Program-made: the position numbers and the translations under genes | Part shown: positions 16,036-27,600 of the stretch, piece by piece | Position numbering within the stretch: the first letter of the stretch is position 1 | Layout of the letters: every line of letters begins with the position of its first letter | NCBI RefSeq assembly: GCF_001719045.1 | Contig: NZ_CP015423.1 | Span: 62,001-126,000, forward strand | Direction of reading: 5' to 3' | Source: Paenibacillus polymyxa | GTDB taxonomy: Bacteria > Bacillota > Bacilli > Paenibacillales > Paenibacillaceae | Length of the DNA stretch: 64,000 nt | The notes under the pieces: generated by a model | Databases searched by the model: none | What the model was told of the DNA's origin: nothing | Seen by the model: only the letters and a program-made list of their open reading frames with translations

Positions 16036-19000
16036 AATCTGAAGCTCCCCTCCCCTATCATGGTATATGGGCGAACACCGATGCTTTCGCACAGATGTTC
16101 GCTTATGAAGCGTATTAGTTCAGCGATCGTCTGATCCTTATAATGTAGTGAACTATAATAGCAGGTTAAACTTAATCTATCGCGTCTAAGACCTGCTGTT
16201 ATATTTAGCTTGTAAGCAGAGGGATTGTCTGCGGCGTTCGTATTTCCGTAAGAAATGGATAAAGGCTCGTACAACTCATCGGCTATCCCATTCATTTCCT
16301 CTGATTGGTAATGGAAAAGCATGTGTGTTTCGTCCTTTAGTGGTTCCGTATTTGGATAAATATTCTGTATCAAATGGCGTAAAATAAAGTAATCCATGCC
16401 TTCAGATGGAATATGCCGCAACGTGTGTACGACATGTCCCAGTGCCATTTCCCAATTGTCGGACAGTTCTCCTTCCGAGATCTGAATTCGAAGGGGATAT
16501 GCTCCGGCGAAAAAACCAATTGTACGATCAATCACGATACCCGGCAAAAAGGACTCACGTTGATAAGACATCACATGCAGCAGCAAATCTGATTGCTTTT
16601 TCAATTGGAAACAAGCCTGTGACAATGCCGTCAGTAAGATGCTCAGTGGCGTAGTATGGTGCTTTACAGCCAATGCTTTTAGAAGAAGAATATGCTCCTC
16701 TCCTTCAAGTAAATCATACGTTATAGTTCTCATGTGGCGATGAAGTGGCTGTATCTCCGATTCCGTGTCAACCTGTAAAGATTGGCCGCCTTCCACAACC
16801 TTACTCCAGAAAGTAGATGCTTTAGGAAAAAAGTCTTTCGCCGCATATTGGGTCAACGCCATGCACCAATCCCGATAACTGCTTCCCTCCTCCTTCGCAT
16901 GTAACGCCAGATCATTCCCTTTTCCCGGCAGGAGAAGATGTCTTAACTCTTCTAAAAAAATGTTTATGGAAATCCCGTCAAAAATTAAATGATGGAACAG
17001 AAGTAATATCACCTGTTGTCTCTCTTCGCAATAATGGTCAAACAACACAACTTTCCATAAGGGTCCTTCTTTGATATCGAATTCACGCTGCACTTTCGAG
17101 CAGTATTCCGAAATGTAGGCGTCATGTGATCCCGAGACCATGTGCAAATCCACGTAAGAGACTACCTGTTCTACACTTATTTTCTGCTCAAACTGATACC
17201 ATTCATCATCTTCCAGTTGAGCAAAGGATAGTCGCAAAGCCGCATGTTTGTTCAATAGTGACTCAAGCGACGTGTTCAGCAATTCTGTAGGGATGCAATT
17301 TTTGAGCCGGGCCAGGTAAGGTACATTAAACATGTTACGATTCACGAGATCTCTTTGAAAAAAACGTTTTTGTACAGCAGATAGCGGAAATCCGTCATCC
17401 GGATATGCTTTTCTTATAGACTGAATATATGGGATATCCATATTTGTACTAAGGACAGTTGTTGTATCCGTCATTGCATTGCTCAATGAGACGGCCAAAC
17501 GTTCGATCGTCTGTTCGCGAAATATTTGGTTAACCGTAACCGGATATCCGCTTTTTTGCAGCAGACTGGCTATGCGTAGCGCATGGAGCGAATGTCCTCC
17601 CAACGTATGAAAGTCTTCATTTTTGCCAATGTAATCTAGCTTCAGAACCATGCCCCAAACTTCTTCTATTGTTTGTTCCAATTCAGTCTTCGATCCAGCA
17701 TTTACTTCTCTATCACTACTATGGATTTCAGGTAAAGGAAGCTTTTTGCGATCGATTTTTCCGTTAGCCGTTAATGGGAACGATTTCAGCCAAACGTAAC
17801 GAAACGGTATCATATAAGATGGAAGACCTTCAGCCATAAAATTATGAAGCAGCTCCACTCGTTGCTCCTCTTCCGCTGTATAGTAAGCGATCATCCGCAA
17901 ATCGCCATGAACCTCCCGGACAAAGGCCAGACATTCTTTCACTACAGGATAGCTGCTAAGACGGAACTCGACTTCTCCAAGTTCGATTCGATAGCCACGT
18001 AGTTTCACCTGATCGTCAGCCCGTCCAATATACTCGATATTCCCGTCTGGTAGCCATCTCGCCCGATCTCCCGTACGGTATAGAATTAAATTTGTACCTC
18101 TTTCACCATCTTTGGCAGAGTGATATGGATTCGGTGCAAACGCTTGCTGTGTCAATTGGTTTTGCCGCCAATACCCCCTTGCAACCCCGTCTCCCCCCAC
18201 GCATAATTCCCCGATTGCTCCGACAGGCTGAACACGACCCCACTTGTCCAGAATATAACAAGTTGAGTTACTAATGGGCTTGCCAATAGGAATATTCTGC
18301 TCAAAAGACTTTTCGATCCGGTAGCTCGTCGAAAAGGTGGTGTTCTCCGTAGGACCGTATACATTGAGAATCGAAAGTTCCGGATAGGCAAGCCGGATAC
18401 GATTTATATGCTTAACTGACAAAATTTCCCCACCTATGAGCAGCCATTGGAGTCCAGCAAATATCTTTTCATTTTCTTCAATCCAGTGATTACACAGTGC
18501 GGAACTTAGCCATAGTGTATTAATTCTCCACTCCTTTATCCGCTGCTCCAGCACATGGATATTTAGAAGATCATCTTTTGAAACTACAAACAGCTGTCCT
18601 CCATTCAGCAATGTCCCCCAAATTTCAAACGTAGAAGCGTCAAAAACAGGCGAACCCGTATAAAGCAATCTGATATCAGAGGAAAACGGGAAATAAGAGG
18701 TGTTTTTGACCAAGCGAATGACACTGCGATGTTCCACCATAACGCCTTTCGGTTTTCCTGTCGATCCTGATGTATACATTAGATAAGCAAGGTCATTGGG
18801 AGCAATCATGTTCTCCTTCTCTTCTTGTTTCACCACTCCATTTTGGTCAAAATGCTCTGTATCAATTAATATTAAATGGATTCCCCTACTGGCTTCCGAG
18901 ATACGTTCCGCTCCTTCCTGTGAAGTGAGGATGGTGTCCAGTCCAGCGTCCTTGATTAATTCATGGGTTCTTGCTGCCGGAAAATCGGGGTCAATGGGAA

Positions 19001-22000
19001 CATAGGCATATCCCGCTTTCATGATCGCCAGGATGGAGACAATGAATTCAAGAGAGCGCGGCAAGTAAACTCCGATAAACTTTTCATGATTGTTGTCATC
19101 AGCATCATCCGTTAACATCTTGGCAATGTGCTGGGACATGAGGTTAAGGCTGTGGTAGGGCATAACCTGATTGTGCGCAATTACTGCCGGCTGCATAGGC
19201 CGTAGTTTCGCTTGCTCCTGGAATAAATCAACAATTGAACGTTCTCTGGGATATGCTGTATACGTATTGTTCCAGTCATAGACGATTCGATCATATTCAT
19301 CCTTGTTCATAAAGCAAACGTCTCCGACGGTGTGATTCGGATATTCCAACACATATTGCACCGTATTTAGCAGATGCTCTGCCAGTCGGCAAACCGTTTC
19401 TTGTTTCAGTCGATCTGCATCATACATAAACTTGATGGTGATCTGTTCCCCGTCATTGGCAACGGTGATCGTCATTGGATAATTCGTTTTCTCTCGTTCC
19501 TCCATAGCTGACATCTTCAATTCATTTTCAGGCTGCCGATAGTTGTTCAAATAATTTTCGAATGCTACGATGCTGTAAAACATGACATGTCCTTGAATAC
19601 CAGACCAGCTATTCAGTTCGTTCAGGCTCACATAGCTGTAGTCGTTTAGTTTCTGAATGGTTTGGTGCAGCTTTTGTACATATTCAGTGATGGTTTGCTC
19701 CACATTCCAGTGCATGACCAAAGGTAACGTATTAATCAGCATACCCGTGATCCGATCCGATTGTGCAAGATCCGATCCCCTCCCGGACACGACCATGCCA
19801 AATACGGTTGTATCCGCATCTTGATAGACTTGTAGCACTTTGCCCCATGCGAACTGCACCAACGTATTTAGCGAAACTTGTGCTGTCTGTACAAAATCAG
19901 TGATCCGCTTGGTTCGTCTCGAATCGATACAAAAAGTCTCGATCTGCTGGTTCTCAATCGGTTGATGTACATCGGGAAGTATGCCCTTCTCTATCGGCAG
20001 ATGGGTCGGCTCCGTTACGTCAGCCAAATATGCCTTCCAGAATGACTCGGCCTCCGTGCGATCCTTATTGTTTAACCAACGAATATAAGTTTCAAAAGAA
20101 CGGGTCAAGCTGCGCTGTGGCATCCGGTTTTGCAGGCTACAAGCATAGAGTTCATGAACCCGACTCAGTAGTAGCGGCAGGCTCCAACCGTCCAGCAAAA
20201 TATGATGGTAACTCCAGATCATCGTCCATTCATTCGAAGCGGTCTGAATCAGTGTTATGCGGAACGCAGGTTGACTCAGATCAAAACGGCGATTACGATC
20301 CATAGTCATCCAGCGTTCGATACACTCCTGTTGCTGCTCTGGTTGCTCTGCTTCAAAATCCAAAAATCTCCAATCCCATTCTACATTTCGGACAATACAT
20401 TGTATGGGTTTGTCCAACGCCTCCCAAATGTAGCAAGTCCGCAAGCTATCATTTTCAGAAATGATGCTGTTCCAGGCTTCCCGGTAACGATCTACCTCTA
20501 GCCTGCCATGATATTTCCAACTAACCTGCACAAAGTATTGATCGGAACTAGGATGATCTAAATAATGGAACAGCAGTCCTTCTTGTAAGGGACTTAGGTA
20601 CATCATTTTATCCAAACCAAATTGCCGATGATATGTCTTTACGATCTGGTCGAGCGAATGCTGTTCCAGTGACACTGATGGAAAATCACTAGGTGTGAAC
20701 TCTTGGTGTTCAGTCCGGCTGCAATGTTCGATAATAGCAAGCAAACGTGTTATAAAAGTATCTAACAACTGAGTAATGGTGGCTTCTTCATAGTGACGTT
20801 TGCTATATTTCATAAACAAATGCAGCTTGCCATGAACAATGGAACAGTTGAGTTCCAATAGGCTTGTTCCATGATTAAGCGGCGAGCTATAATCCTGTGC
20901 TGCGTCACTTGTAAACCCTAACCACTGGTTTAATTCGCTCGCATTCCCCTGATCAAACTGGCCCAAGTAATTGAAAAGAGCCTGAGGTTCAGAAGCTGAT
21001 AACTCGGAACGGACTTCTGTATTCGGATGGCAGTATCTCAAAGCGCCATATGACATGCCGCGGTGAGGAATACAACGCAACTGCTCTTTGACAGATTTAA
21101 TCGTCGCTCCCAAGGGGGAATTGTCCGTAATCTGAATGCATACCGGAAACATGGAGGTAAACCAACCGATGGTTCTTGTCAGATCTATATCGGATACAAA
21201 GTGCTCACGTCCATGACCTTCTAAGCGAAACGCAATCGTCTTCTGCCCAGACCAAGCGGAGAGCGCCAGGGACCAGGCTGTAAGTAGCAGGTCGTTAATC
21301 TCGGTATGGTAAGCTTGGGAGCAATGGTGCAAAAGCAGTTCCGTATCGTCTGGAGTAAGCATCGTAACCCATTCCGAAGATTCACTGCTCTTTTTACGAG
21401 CCGGGGAATGGTTCACTGGCAGCACAAATGCTGCGGTTTGATGCTGCACCTTTTTCCAATATTCAATATGGCGTAAAGTATCTTTATGTTTAGAATAACT
21501 CATCAATACAGAATGCCATTTTTTGTATGGATTTAAAACAGTAGGCAGCGCTATACCCTGATACAATTGATACAATTCCTGGACCAATATTCTCCAAGAC
21601 ACTCCATCAATGACTAGATGATGTATAGTCATAAACAGACGGGTTTTTCCATCAGGGTGACCTTGAATTACTCCTGCATACATCATGGCGCCCGTCTCAT
21701 AATTCAATTGTCTGTTCCACGTATCACATATGCTTGAAATTTCGGATTCGGGATAATCGATTTGTTGAAGGGTGTAGCTAGCCAGTTGAATGGAAGCATC
21801 CTTTCGGTAGCGCTGCGAATACACATGTTCCTTGACTACGATCTCCATTGAAAGCTCTGGATGTAATCGAATCAATTGATTAATGGCAGTTTCCAGCTTC
21901 ACAGCATCACAATCCCTGAGTACAAAAAGCTGTGATTGGTTGAAATAATGCGGCTCTACAAACTGTTGCTCGAAAAACCAGTGCTGGATCGGTGTCAAAC

Positions 22001-24620
22001 CAAATTCGCCTGTCAAGTCAACGCTGAGATCTTCCTTTTGATCATTGTCTGTCCAAGTAACCACAGCAGCTAATTTCTGAATGGTTGGATACTCCGCAAC
22101 TTGTCTTGGAGTAAGCATGATACCATGATCCCTGGCCATAGATACGACCTGAATGGCAAGAATTGAGTCTCCCCCAACCGCGTAAAAATGGTCGTTAACC
22201 CCGATATCTCCTCTTTTTAAAATCTGCCGCCAAATCCAAAGCAAGCGCTTTTCGAAACCGTCCTCGTCTGCTTCCACTACTTCATCAGCTTGAATAAATA
22301 AGTTGCCCCTCGGATCGGGGAGAGCTCCACGTTCGACTTTTCCGTTTGTATTTACTGGAAATGACTCCAGATAACAAAAATATGAAGGAACCATATAAGC
22401 TGGTAATACAGAGTTTAAGTGCTGTGTCAGATCGGCCTCTTTCAGTTCTTCTACGGCAGTATAATAGGCCACCAGTTTATGGTAGGACCCGTCTTTCCAG
22501 GCTTGAACGATACATTGACCGATGTCGGGATGTTGGCAGAGCTGATGTTCTATTTCACCCAGTTCGATACGATACCCTCTGATTTTAATTTGTTCATCAC
22601 TACGGCCGATAAATACCAATTCACCACCCGGCGTCCATTTCACAATGTCCCCGGTTTTATATAACCGCTCACTGTGTGGTGGATTTTCACTGCTGATTAC
22701 AACCTCTTTGTGAACGAACCGTTCCTGAGTCAGTTCTTCACGATTCAAATATCCTCTGGCAAGCCCTATACCGCCCACCCATAGTTCGCCGGGAACGCCG
22801 ACAGGCACAGGACTGCCGAATGGATTCAAAACGAATAAACGTTTGTTATAGACGGGTTTGCCGATCGTAATTTCTTTCCCTGGTCTGCAGACAGAAGTAG
22901 AACAAATAATCGTCACTTCGGTCGGCCCGTAAGCGTTCACGAATCGTCTTCCTCTTCCCCAATAGTCTACAATATCAGACGTACAGGGTTCTCCAGCAGA
23001 TACAATTGTCCGTAACCTTGGCAGTTCCCTATGTTTCATCGTTCGCAGCACAGATGGCGTTAGCATGGCAATGTGGATATTTTTCTCTTCAAGAATATCT
23101 GAAATGTCTGCATAAGGAGGCAGTTCCTCGTCTGACAGAACAACCACTGTTCCGCCTACTGATAGCGTGCCGATCCATTCGTAGACCGAAGCGTCGAAAC
23201 TAATGGAGGCGAATTGCATGACTCTTGAATCTGAGGTGATACCAAACTTTTCAACAAGATAAGGGATCAACGTAACCAGACCAGCGTGTTCAATAAGCGT
23301 TCCCTTTGGTCTTCCAGTAGAACCGGATGTGTAGATGACATAAGCCAGATCATTATGTTTAACCTTGATCTTCAAGTTTTCGTAGGGATAGTAGCCCTGC
23401 CGTACCAAGCATTTATCCACACAAATCAGCGAATGTGCTCCCATATCCATTTGAGAAATATATGGATTCAGCCTACTTACTAATTGGCTGTGCGTTATAA
23501 TCATTTGTGCCTGTGCATCTTCTAAAATAAATCGCAGCCGTTCCCCAGGATATTGGGGATCGATCGGAAGATAAGCAGCGCCCGCTTTCATAACTCCAAG
23601 CATCGACGGGATCACATCTGCGCTTCTATCCAAGACGATGGCAATCAGCGTGCCGGTCGGCAGAACGCCATGTCCCTGTATCGAATACGACTCTAAAATC
23701 ATGCGGCTGATTTGATTTGCCTGGTGATTTAACTCATAGTAGGTCAGCTTCTGCTCTCCAAACTCTAAAGCGATTGCATCGGGTGTTCGGCCAGCCTGCT
23801 CCTCGATCAAATGAACCACAGTTTTATCCAAAGGATAGGACTGTTCCGTATCATTCCATTGTTGCATCTGTCTGCGTTCTCTTGTGGTCAGCATGGGGTG
23901 AAATAGTACCGTCTTCTCCGGAAGAAGGAGTGCATTTGCCAGCAGTGTTTTGAAATGGCCTGCGAATCTAGCGATTTGCCTTTTTCCCAAACGGCTGCCA
24001 TCATACTGTATTGCGCACTCCAATACATCCGGGCCATAACGGTAGCAGAGCGCGATTTCTGGCTGATCTATACCATAAAGGGGAGGGGACTTTTCCGCAT
24101 TTAAACTTGGAGAAGGAAAGTCATCATAAATTTCTGAGATACCCACATTGAAGAAATCCTTAATCCCCCCTAATAGAGGATCGACTTTAGTTTGCTGCGA
24201 AAAATCCTCTCTCCACTCGTCGCTACTAAGTTGTTTGTTCCATTCCATTTGTATCCTTTGTATCAAAGAGAGAAGATGATCTTCCTTCTGTATATGAATG
24301 AGTAGTGGATAATCCAGACGACATCCTTTCCCTTCTTTGTCTGATACCACGGAATATAAAACAGGCAGAGCATATTGATTGGCGTAATGGGATAACAGTA
24401 CGGACCATATGGCTGTTATAAAAGAAGGCATACCCAGCTGATGATGCTGTACAAAACCCATAATCGTTTTGACCTGTCTTGTCCCCAAACGAATCTTGTA
24501 AAGCGCTTGATCATGGCCTTCGGGCTGTCCGGCATTTCCACTATGGTGAGAAAATAAAGGCAAGTAACGTCGCGGCCTATCAGAACAACTCTGATTAGAT
24601 GTATTGGCTGATTCCATCAC
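16032..24620 (-). CDS. Non-ribosomal peptide synthetase B: (partial C)-A-PCP-E-C-A-PCP-(C/E-like)
   Basis: 2862 residues. Domains, approximately: 1-270 only the C-terminal lobe of a condensation domain, with no HHxxxDG; 270-780 adenylation (YTSGSTGRPKG); PCP about 790-860 (VGGDSILAIQ); epimerisation 865-1315 (HHLVIDGVSWRIL at ~1000, LEGHGRE); condensation 1320-1760 (HHILLDGWS at ~1470); adenylation 1770-2280; PCP about 2295-2370 (LGGHSLHAL at ~2338); terminal C/E-like domain 2400-2850 (HHLIFDGIS at ~2541, RTIGFFAGAYPL). There is no thioesterase. Specificity positions read by eye: first A domain D-A-Y-M-V-A-A-I-I, nearest to aromatic/Phe codes (weak), epimerised to D; second D-A-F-W-L-G-V-T-F, Val-like. 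GTG 24620 is preceded by GGGGAGG; ATG 24617 is equally possible. The product is not recognised. Confidence 0.93.
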   Translation of the reverse strand: MMESANTSNQSCSDRPRRYLPLFSHHSGNAGQPEGHDQALYKIRLGTRQVKTIMGFVQHHQLGMPSFITAIWSVLLSHYANQYALPVLYSVVSDKEGKGCRLDYPLLIHIQKEDHLLSLIQRIQMEWNKQLSSDEWREDFSQQTKVDPLLGGIKDFFNVGISEIYDDFPSPSLNAEKSPPLYGIDQPEIALCYRYGPDVLECAIQYDGSRLGKRQIARFAGHFKTLLANALLLPEKTVLFHPMLTTRERRQMQQWNDTEQSYPLDKTVVHLIEEQAGRTPDAIALEFGEQKLTYYELNHQANQISRMILESYSIQGHGVLPTGTLIAIVLDRSADVIPSMLGVMKAGAAYLPIDPQYPGERLRFILEDAQAQMIITHSQLVSRLNPYISQMDMGAHSLICVDKCLVRQGYYPYENLKIKVKHNDLAYVIYTSGSTGRPKGTLIEHAGLVTLIPYLVEKFGITSDSRVMQFASISFDASVYEWIGTLSVGGTVVVLSDEELPPYADISDILEEKNIHIAMLTPSVLRTMKHRELPRLRTIVSAGEPCTSDIVDYWGRGRRFVNAYGPTEVTIICSTSVCRPGKEITIGKPVYNKRLFVLNPFGSPVPVGVPGELWVGGIGLARGYLNREELTQERFVHKEVVISSENPPHSERLYKTGDIVKWTPGGELVFIGRSDEQIKIRGYRIELGEIEHQLCQHPDIGQCIVQAWKDGSYHKLVAYYTAVEELKEADLTQHLNSVLPAYMVPSYFCYLESFPVNTNGKVERGALPDPRGNLFIQADEVVEADEDGFEKRLLWIWRQILKRGDIGVNDHFYAVGGDSILAIQVVSMARDHGIMLTPRQVAEYPTIQKLAAVVTWTDNDQKEDLSVDLTGEFGLTPIQHWFFEQQFVEPHYFNQSQLFVLRDCDAVKLETAINQLIRLHPELSMEIVVKEHVYSQRYRKDASIQLASYTLQQIDYPESEISSICDTWNRQLNYETGAMMYAGVIQGHPDGKTRLFMTIHHLVIDGVSWRILVQELYQLYQGIALPTVLNPYKKWHSVLMSYSKHKDTLRHIEYWKKVQHQTAAFVLPVNHSPARKKSSESSEWVTMLTPDDTELLLHHCSQAYHTEINDLLLTAWSLALSAWSGQKTIAFRLEGHGREHFVSDIDLTRTIGWFTSMFPVCIQITDNSPLGATIKSVKEQLRCIPHRGMSYGALRYCHPNTEVRSELSASEPQALFNYLGQFDQGNASELNQWLGFTSDAAQDYSSPLNHGTSLLELNCSIVHGKLHLFMKYSKRHYEEATITQLLDTFITRLLAIIEHCSRTEHQEFTPSDFPSVSLEQHSLDQIVKTYHRQFGLDKMMYLSPLQEGLLFHYLDHPSSDQYFVQVSWKYHGRLEVDRYREAWNSIISENDSLRTCYIWEALDKPIQCIVRNVEWDWRFLDFEAEQPEQQQECIERWMTMDRNRRFDLSQPAFRITLIQTASNEWTMIWSYHHILLDGWSLPLLLSRVHELYACSLQNRMPQRSLTRSFETYIRWLNNKDRTEAESFWKAYLADVTEPTHLPIEKGILPDVHQPIENQQIETFCIDSRRTKRITDFVQTAQVSLNTLVQFAWGKVLQVYQDADTTVFGMVVSGRGSDLAQSDRITGMLINTLPLVMHWNVEQTITEYVQKLHQTIQKLNDYSYVSLNELNSWSGIQGHVMFYSIVAFENYLNNYRQPENELKMSAMEEREKTNYPMTITVANDGEQITIKFMYDADRLKQETVCRLAEHLLNTVQYVLEYPNHTVGDVCFMNKDEYDRIVYDWNNTYTAYPRERSIVDLFQEQAKLRPMQPAVIAHNQVMPYHSLNLMSQHIAKMLTDDADDNNHEKFIGVYLPRSLEFIVSILAIMKAGYAYVPIDPDFPAARTHELIKDAGLDTILTSQEGAERISEASRGIHLILIDTEHFDQNGVVKQEEKENMIAPNDLAYLMYTSGSTGKPKGVMVEHRSVIRLVKNTSYFPFSSDIRLLYTGSPVFDASTFEIWGTLLNGGQLFVVSKDDLLNIHVLEQRIKEWRINTLWLSSALCNHWIEENEKIFAGLQWLLIGGEILSVKHINRIRLAYPELSILNVYGPTENTTFSTSYRIEKSFEQNIPIGKPISNSTCYILDKWGRVQPVGAIGELCVGGDGVARGYWRQNQLTQQAFAPNPYHSAKDGERGTNLILYRTGDRARWLPDGNIEYIGRADDQVKLRGYRIELGEVEFRLSSYPVVKECLAFVREVHGDLRMIAYYTAEEEQRVELLHNFMAEGLPSYMIPFRYVWLKSFPLTANGKIDRKKLPLPEIHSSDREVNAGSKTELEQTIEEVWGMVLKLDYIGKNEDFHTLGGHSLHALRIASLLQKSGYPVTVNQIFREQTIERLAVSLSNAMTDTTTVLSTNMDIPYIQSIRKAYPDDGFPLSAVQKRFFQRDLVNRNMFNVPYLARLKNCIPTELLNTSLESLLNKHAALRLSFAQLEDDEWYQFEQKISVEQVVSYVDLHMVSGSHDAYISEYCSKVQREFDIKEGPLWKVVLFDHYCEERQQVILLLFHHLIFDGISINIFLEELRHLLLPGKGNDLALHAKEEGSSYRDWCMALTQYAAKDFFPKASTFWSKVVEGGQSLQVDTESEIQPLHRHMRTITYDLLEGEEHILLLKALAVKHHTTPLSILLTALSQACFQLKKQSDLLLHVMSYQRESFLPGIVIDRTIGFFAGAYPLRIQISEGELSDNWEMALGHVVHTLRHIPSEGMDYFILRHLIQNIYPNTEPLKDETHMLFHYQSEEMNGIADELYEPLSISYGNTNAADNPSAYKLNITAGLRRDRLSLTCYYSSLHYKDQTIAELIRFISEHLCESIGVRPYTMIGEGSFRL

Positions 24621-24623
24621 TTA

Positions 24624-27600
24624 TTAAACCTCCCCTATCCGGGATGCCATACCTGCAGCTTGATAAAAAGCAGCCCTGACTTCCTTAACCTCTATCTCGT
24701 AACTGCATCGTATAGAAAAAATAAGGCCGTCCGTGTAGGAAGAAGCAATGCAATTGAACAGTGAATAGATCGGCAGCGGATTTGGTTGCTTTATGACAGT
24801 ATCATCATAATAATTGCTGTATTTTGAGCCTGCTTTGGCACTGTTTCCTAAATAGTTAAACATGAATAAGTCTAGTTGCTCGTACTGCTTCCCAAACTGT
24901 GCAAGTGTTCTGGCACGTTTCCACTTGTCTTTGTAATCAGGACTCGTAAAAAGATGCATAAAATTAATCGTGTGGTGCTTTAATAAGTCTAGTCTGCTTC
25001 TGACAGACTGCATCATTTCATCTGGATTCTGCTTCAGTTCCATCAGCATAGGCACAAAATCGATAAATTCACCGGCCGTGTTATAATAAGCCGCCTCGTC
25101 GTACCTTCTTCCATCATATAAAAATAACAATGGTAGCTTATCCATACCTAAATAAGTTTGCAAGCCCTTTGTATAGACAGAAAGCGCAAACTCCAAAGAA
25201 GGATTTTCAGCAGGGATACTTACGTTAAACAGGTAGGCTTCTGTGCTCGTTCGAAGCTTCGGAGCTTGGAAGACGTTTTGCTTGCTTTTTTGGAACGCTT
25301 CCAGATTAAAGGCTGATATCAATTCTTGTTCCGTGATTCCTTTCGGTCCACTTTGGATTTGTTTAACATACTCCACATAGGGCTTCACTTCATCCTTAGG
25401 AAGGGGTCGATTTTGAAGCAGACTCCTGTAGTAAGCAATCAACTGTCGTTCGGCTACTTCCGAGGTCACCCGATCGCATATCGCATGATGATAAATAGTA
25501 ATGACATAATGTTCACGCAAGTTTCGTTTCAGCACAAACATGTGGAACAAAGTATGTTCTCCGGCGAATCGGGTGTTCGTTACATAATCATTTATCATGC
25601 CCGTAATAGGACCACATGGATTGTAATCCGACACGTCAATGATGTTGAGCTTTGGCAAACCATCGCTACAAAGTACGTATTCCCTCCAATAAGTCCATCC
25701 ATGTCTTTGGACCGGGACGCTTCTCAGTAATCCTTGACTTTGTATAAAAAGAGCGTAAGCCTGATCCAAAAAATCGTAATTCACACACTCATCTAGCCTA
25801 AATATACCTAAGCTTGGAGGTGTATGAAACGAAATTTGCATTTGTTGAATTCCACTTAGCGGATATTCTTGTGCCACTTGCCCTGTTTTAATCCACTGAT
25901 CTTTTCTCAAATAATCGTCTTCCAGCCGCTTGCGTAAACTTGCCGCCTGATCCAGATCCATGCTTTTTAAGCCCAGACGCTGGAAAAACTCCTCTTCATC
26001 CATGGTCCAGTATGGATCAGCCATTTTAGCTTTTTGATGCAGTGGTACAATGTAGTGAGGCAGTAGCTCTTGAGCTATTTTCCCATCCATGATCCGCATG
26101 ATATGGTTTACGTCGGCCGCCGTGTCGCAGTAAAGCACCTGAATATCTCTAACTTCGTGAATAAAATCTCTTACTTGGTATTTCACCAGCTCGTAAACAC
26201 CATCTGTTTCTTGGTGAAGCCAAGACATCAACTCTTGTGTTGTTTCTATGATGCCCTGCTGCTTTTGGGACCCTATAACACTATTCTGAGTTGAACGAAG
26301 ATAATCAGCGAGTGCCTGAATCGTTTTATAGTGGTAAATGTCTGTTAAAGTGGCGTGATATCCTGCACGCTCCATTCTCGACATTAATGTAAGCGCATGA
26401 ATAGAATGCCCACCGAGGTCGAAGAAGCTATCTAAAACACTGAACTGCTGCACACCCAATACATCCTGCCAGATGTCCATCAGCTTCGTTTCCAGTCCCG
26501 GCTTCGGAGACACATATTCTGCACCACCATGTATATTCTCTTCAAGGGCCAACAGTGCCTTGCGGTCCAGCTTACCATTCAGTGTCAATGGCATTTGCTC
26601 TAGTTGTATATAAAAAGATGGAATCATGTAATTCGGCAGCTTTATAGAGAGAGCGGTTTTAATTTCATCTGCTGTCAGTTTTTTGGTCGCCGTAAAGTAT
26701 GCTTCCAGCTGCTTTTGACCGGCCTCCTTTTCACGGGCAATAACTGCCGCTTCTTGTATATCATCTACTTTTAATAAATGCGACTCTATTTCCCCAGGCT
26801 CAATTCGAAAACCCCGTATTTTCACTTGATCGTCGATCCGGCTGATATATTCGATGTTTCCGTCCGCTTGCTCTTGCACCCAATCTCCAGTTCGATACAA
26901 CCTGCCTCCAGGTACCCATGAAGACTGAATAAACCTCTCTTCTGTCAGCTCTGGACGATTCAAATAACCTTTAACTAATCCATCGCCAGCGATGTACAGT
27001 TCACCTGCAACTCCCTGCGGCAGAGGATGCTGCTCTTGATCCAAGATGTAAACCTTCGTGCTGCTGATTGGTTTGCCGATCGGTACGGTATTTGCATTTT
27101 CGTCCAAATGATCAATCGGGTAATAAGTAGCAAATACCGTGCTCTCTGTCGGTCCATAGACATGAATTAAACGGCCCGGACCTAGACGGGCAAACGCTTT
27201 ACGCACATGGCTGACTGAAACCTTCTCACCACCGAATAGCAAGGTTTCAATAGTTGCAAAGCAATCGGGATCCACATCCACCAATGCATTAAAAAGTGCT
27301 GTCGTGACGAAGCATTTCGTGATCTGTTGTGTCCGTAGGACGCTTGATAGCTCACGTGCATTCATGGTTTGATCTTGTGAGTTCAATACGAGAGTGCCTC
27401 CGTTAAGCAAAGCCCCATAAATACCAAATGTAGAACCATCGAACGAAAAACTGGCCACTTGTAATATCCTATCTTTAGTCGAGAATTGGATGTAATTTGT
27501 CTTTTTAACAACACGTATAATATTGTAGTGCATCGTCAGGGCGCCCTTAGGTTCGCCGGTAGAGCCAGACGTATACATAATGCAAGCAAGAGTATCGGAA

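Noticed and set aside
24600..24640. Frameshift splitting one NRPS gene into two
   Set aside because: Synthetase A ends with a complete terminal domain and two in-frame stops, and synthetase B has its own ribosome binding site. Two genes are the simpler reading.
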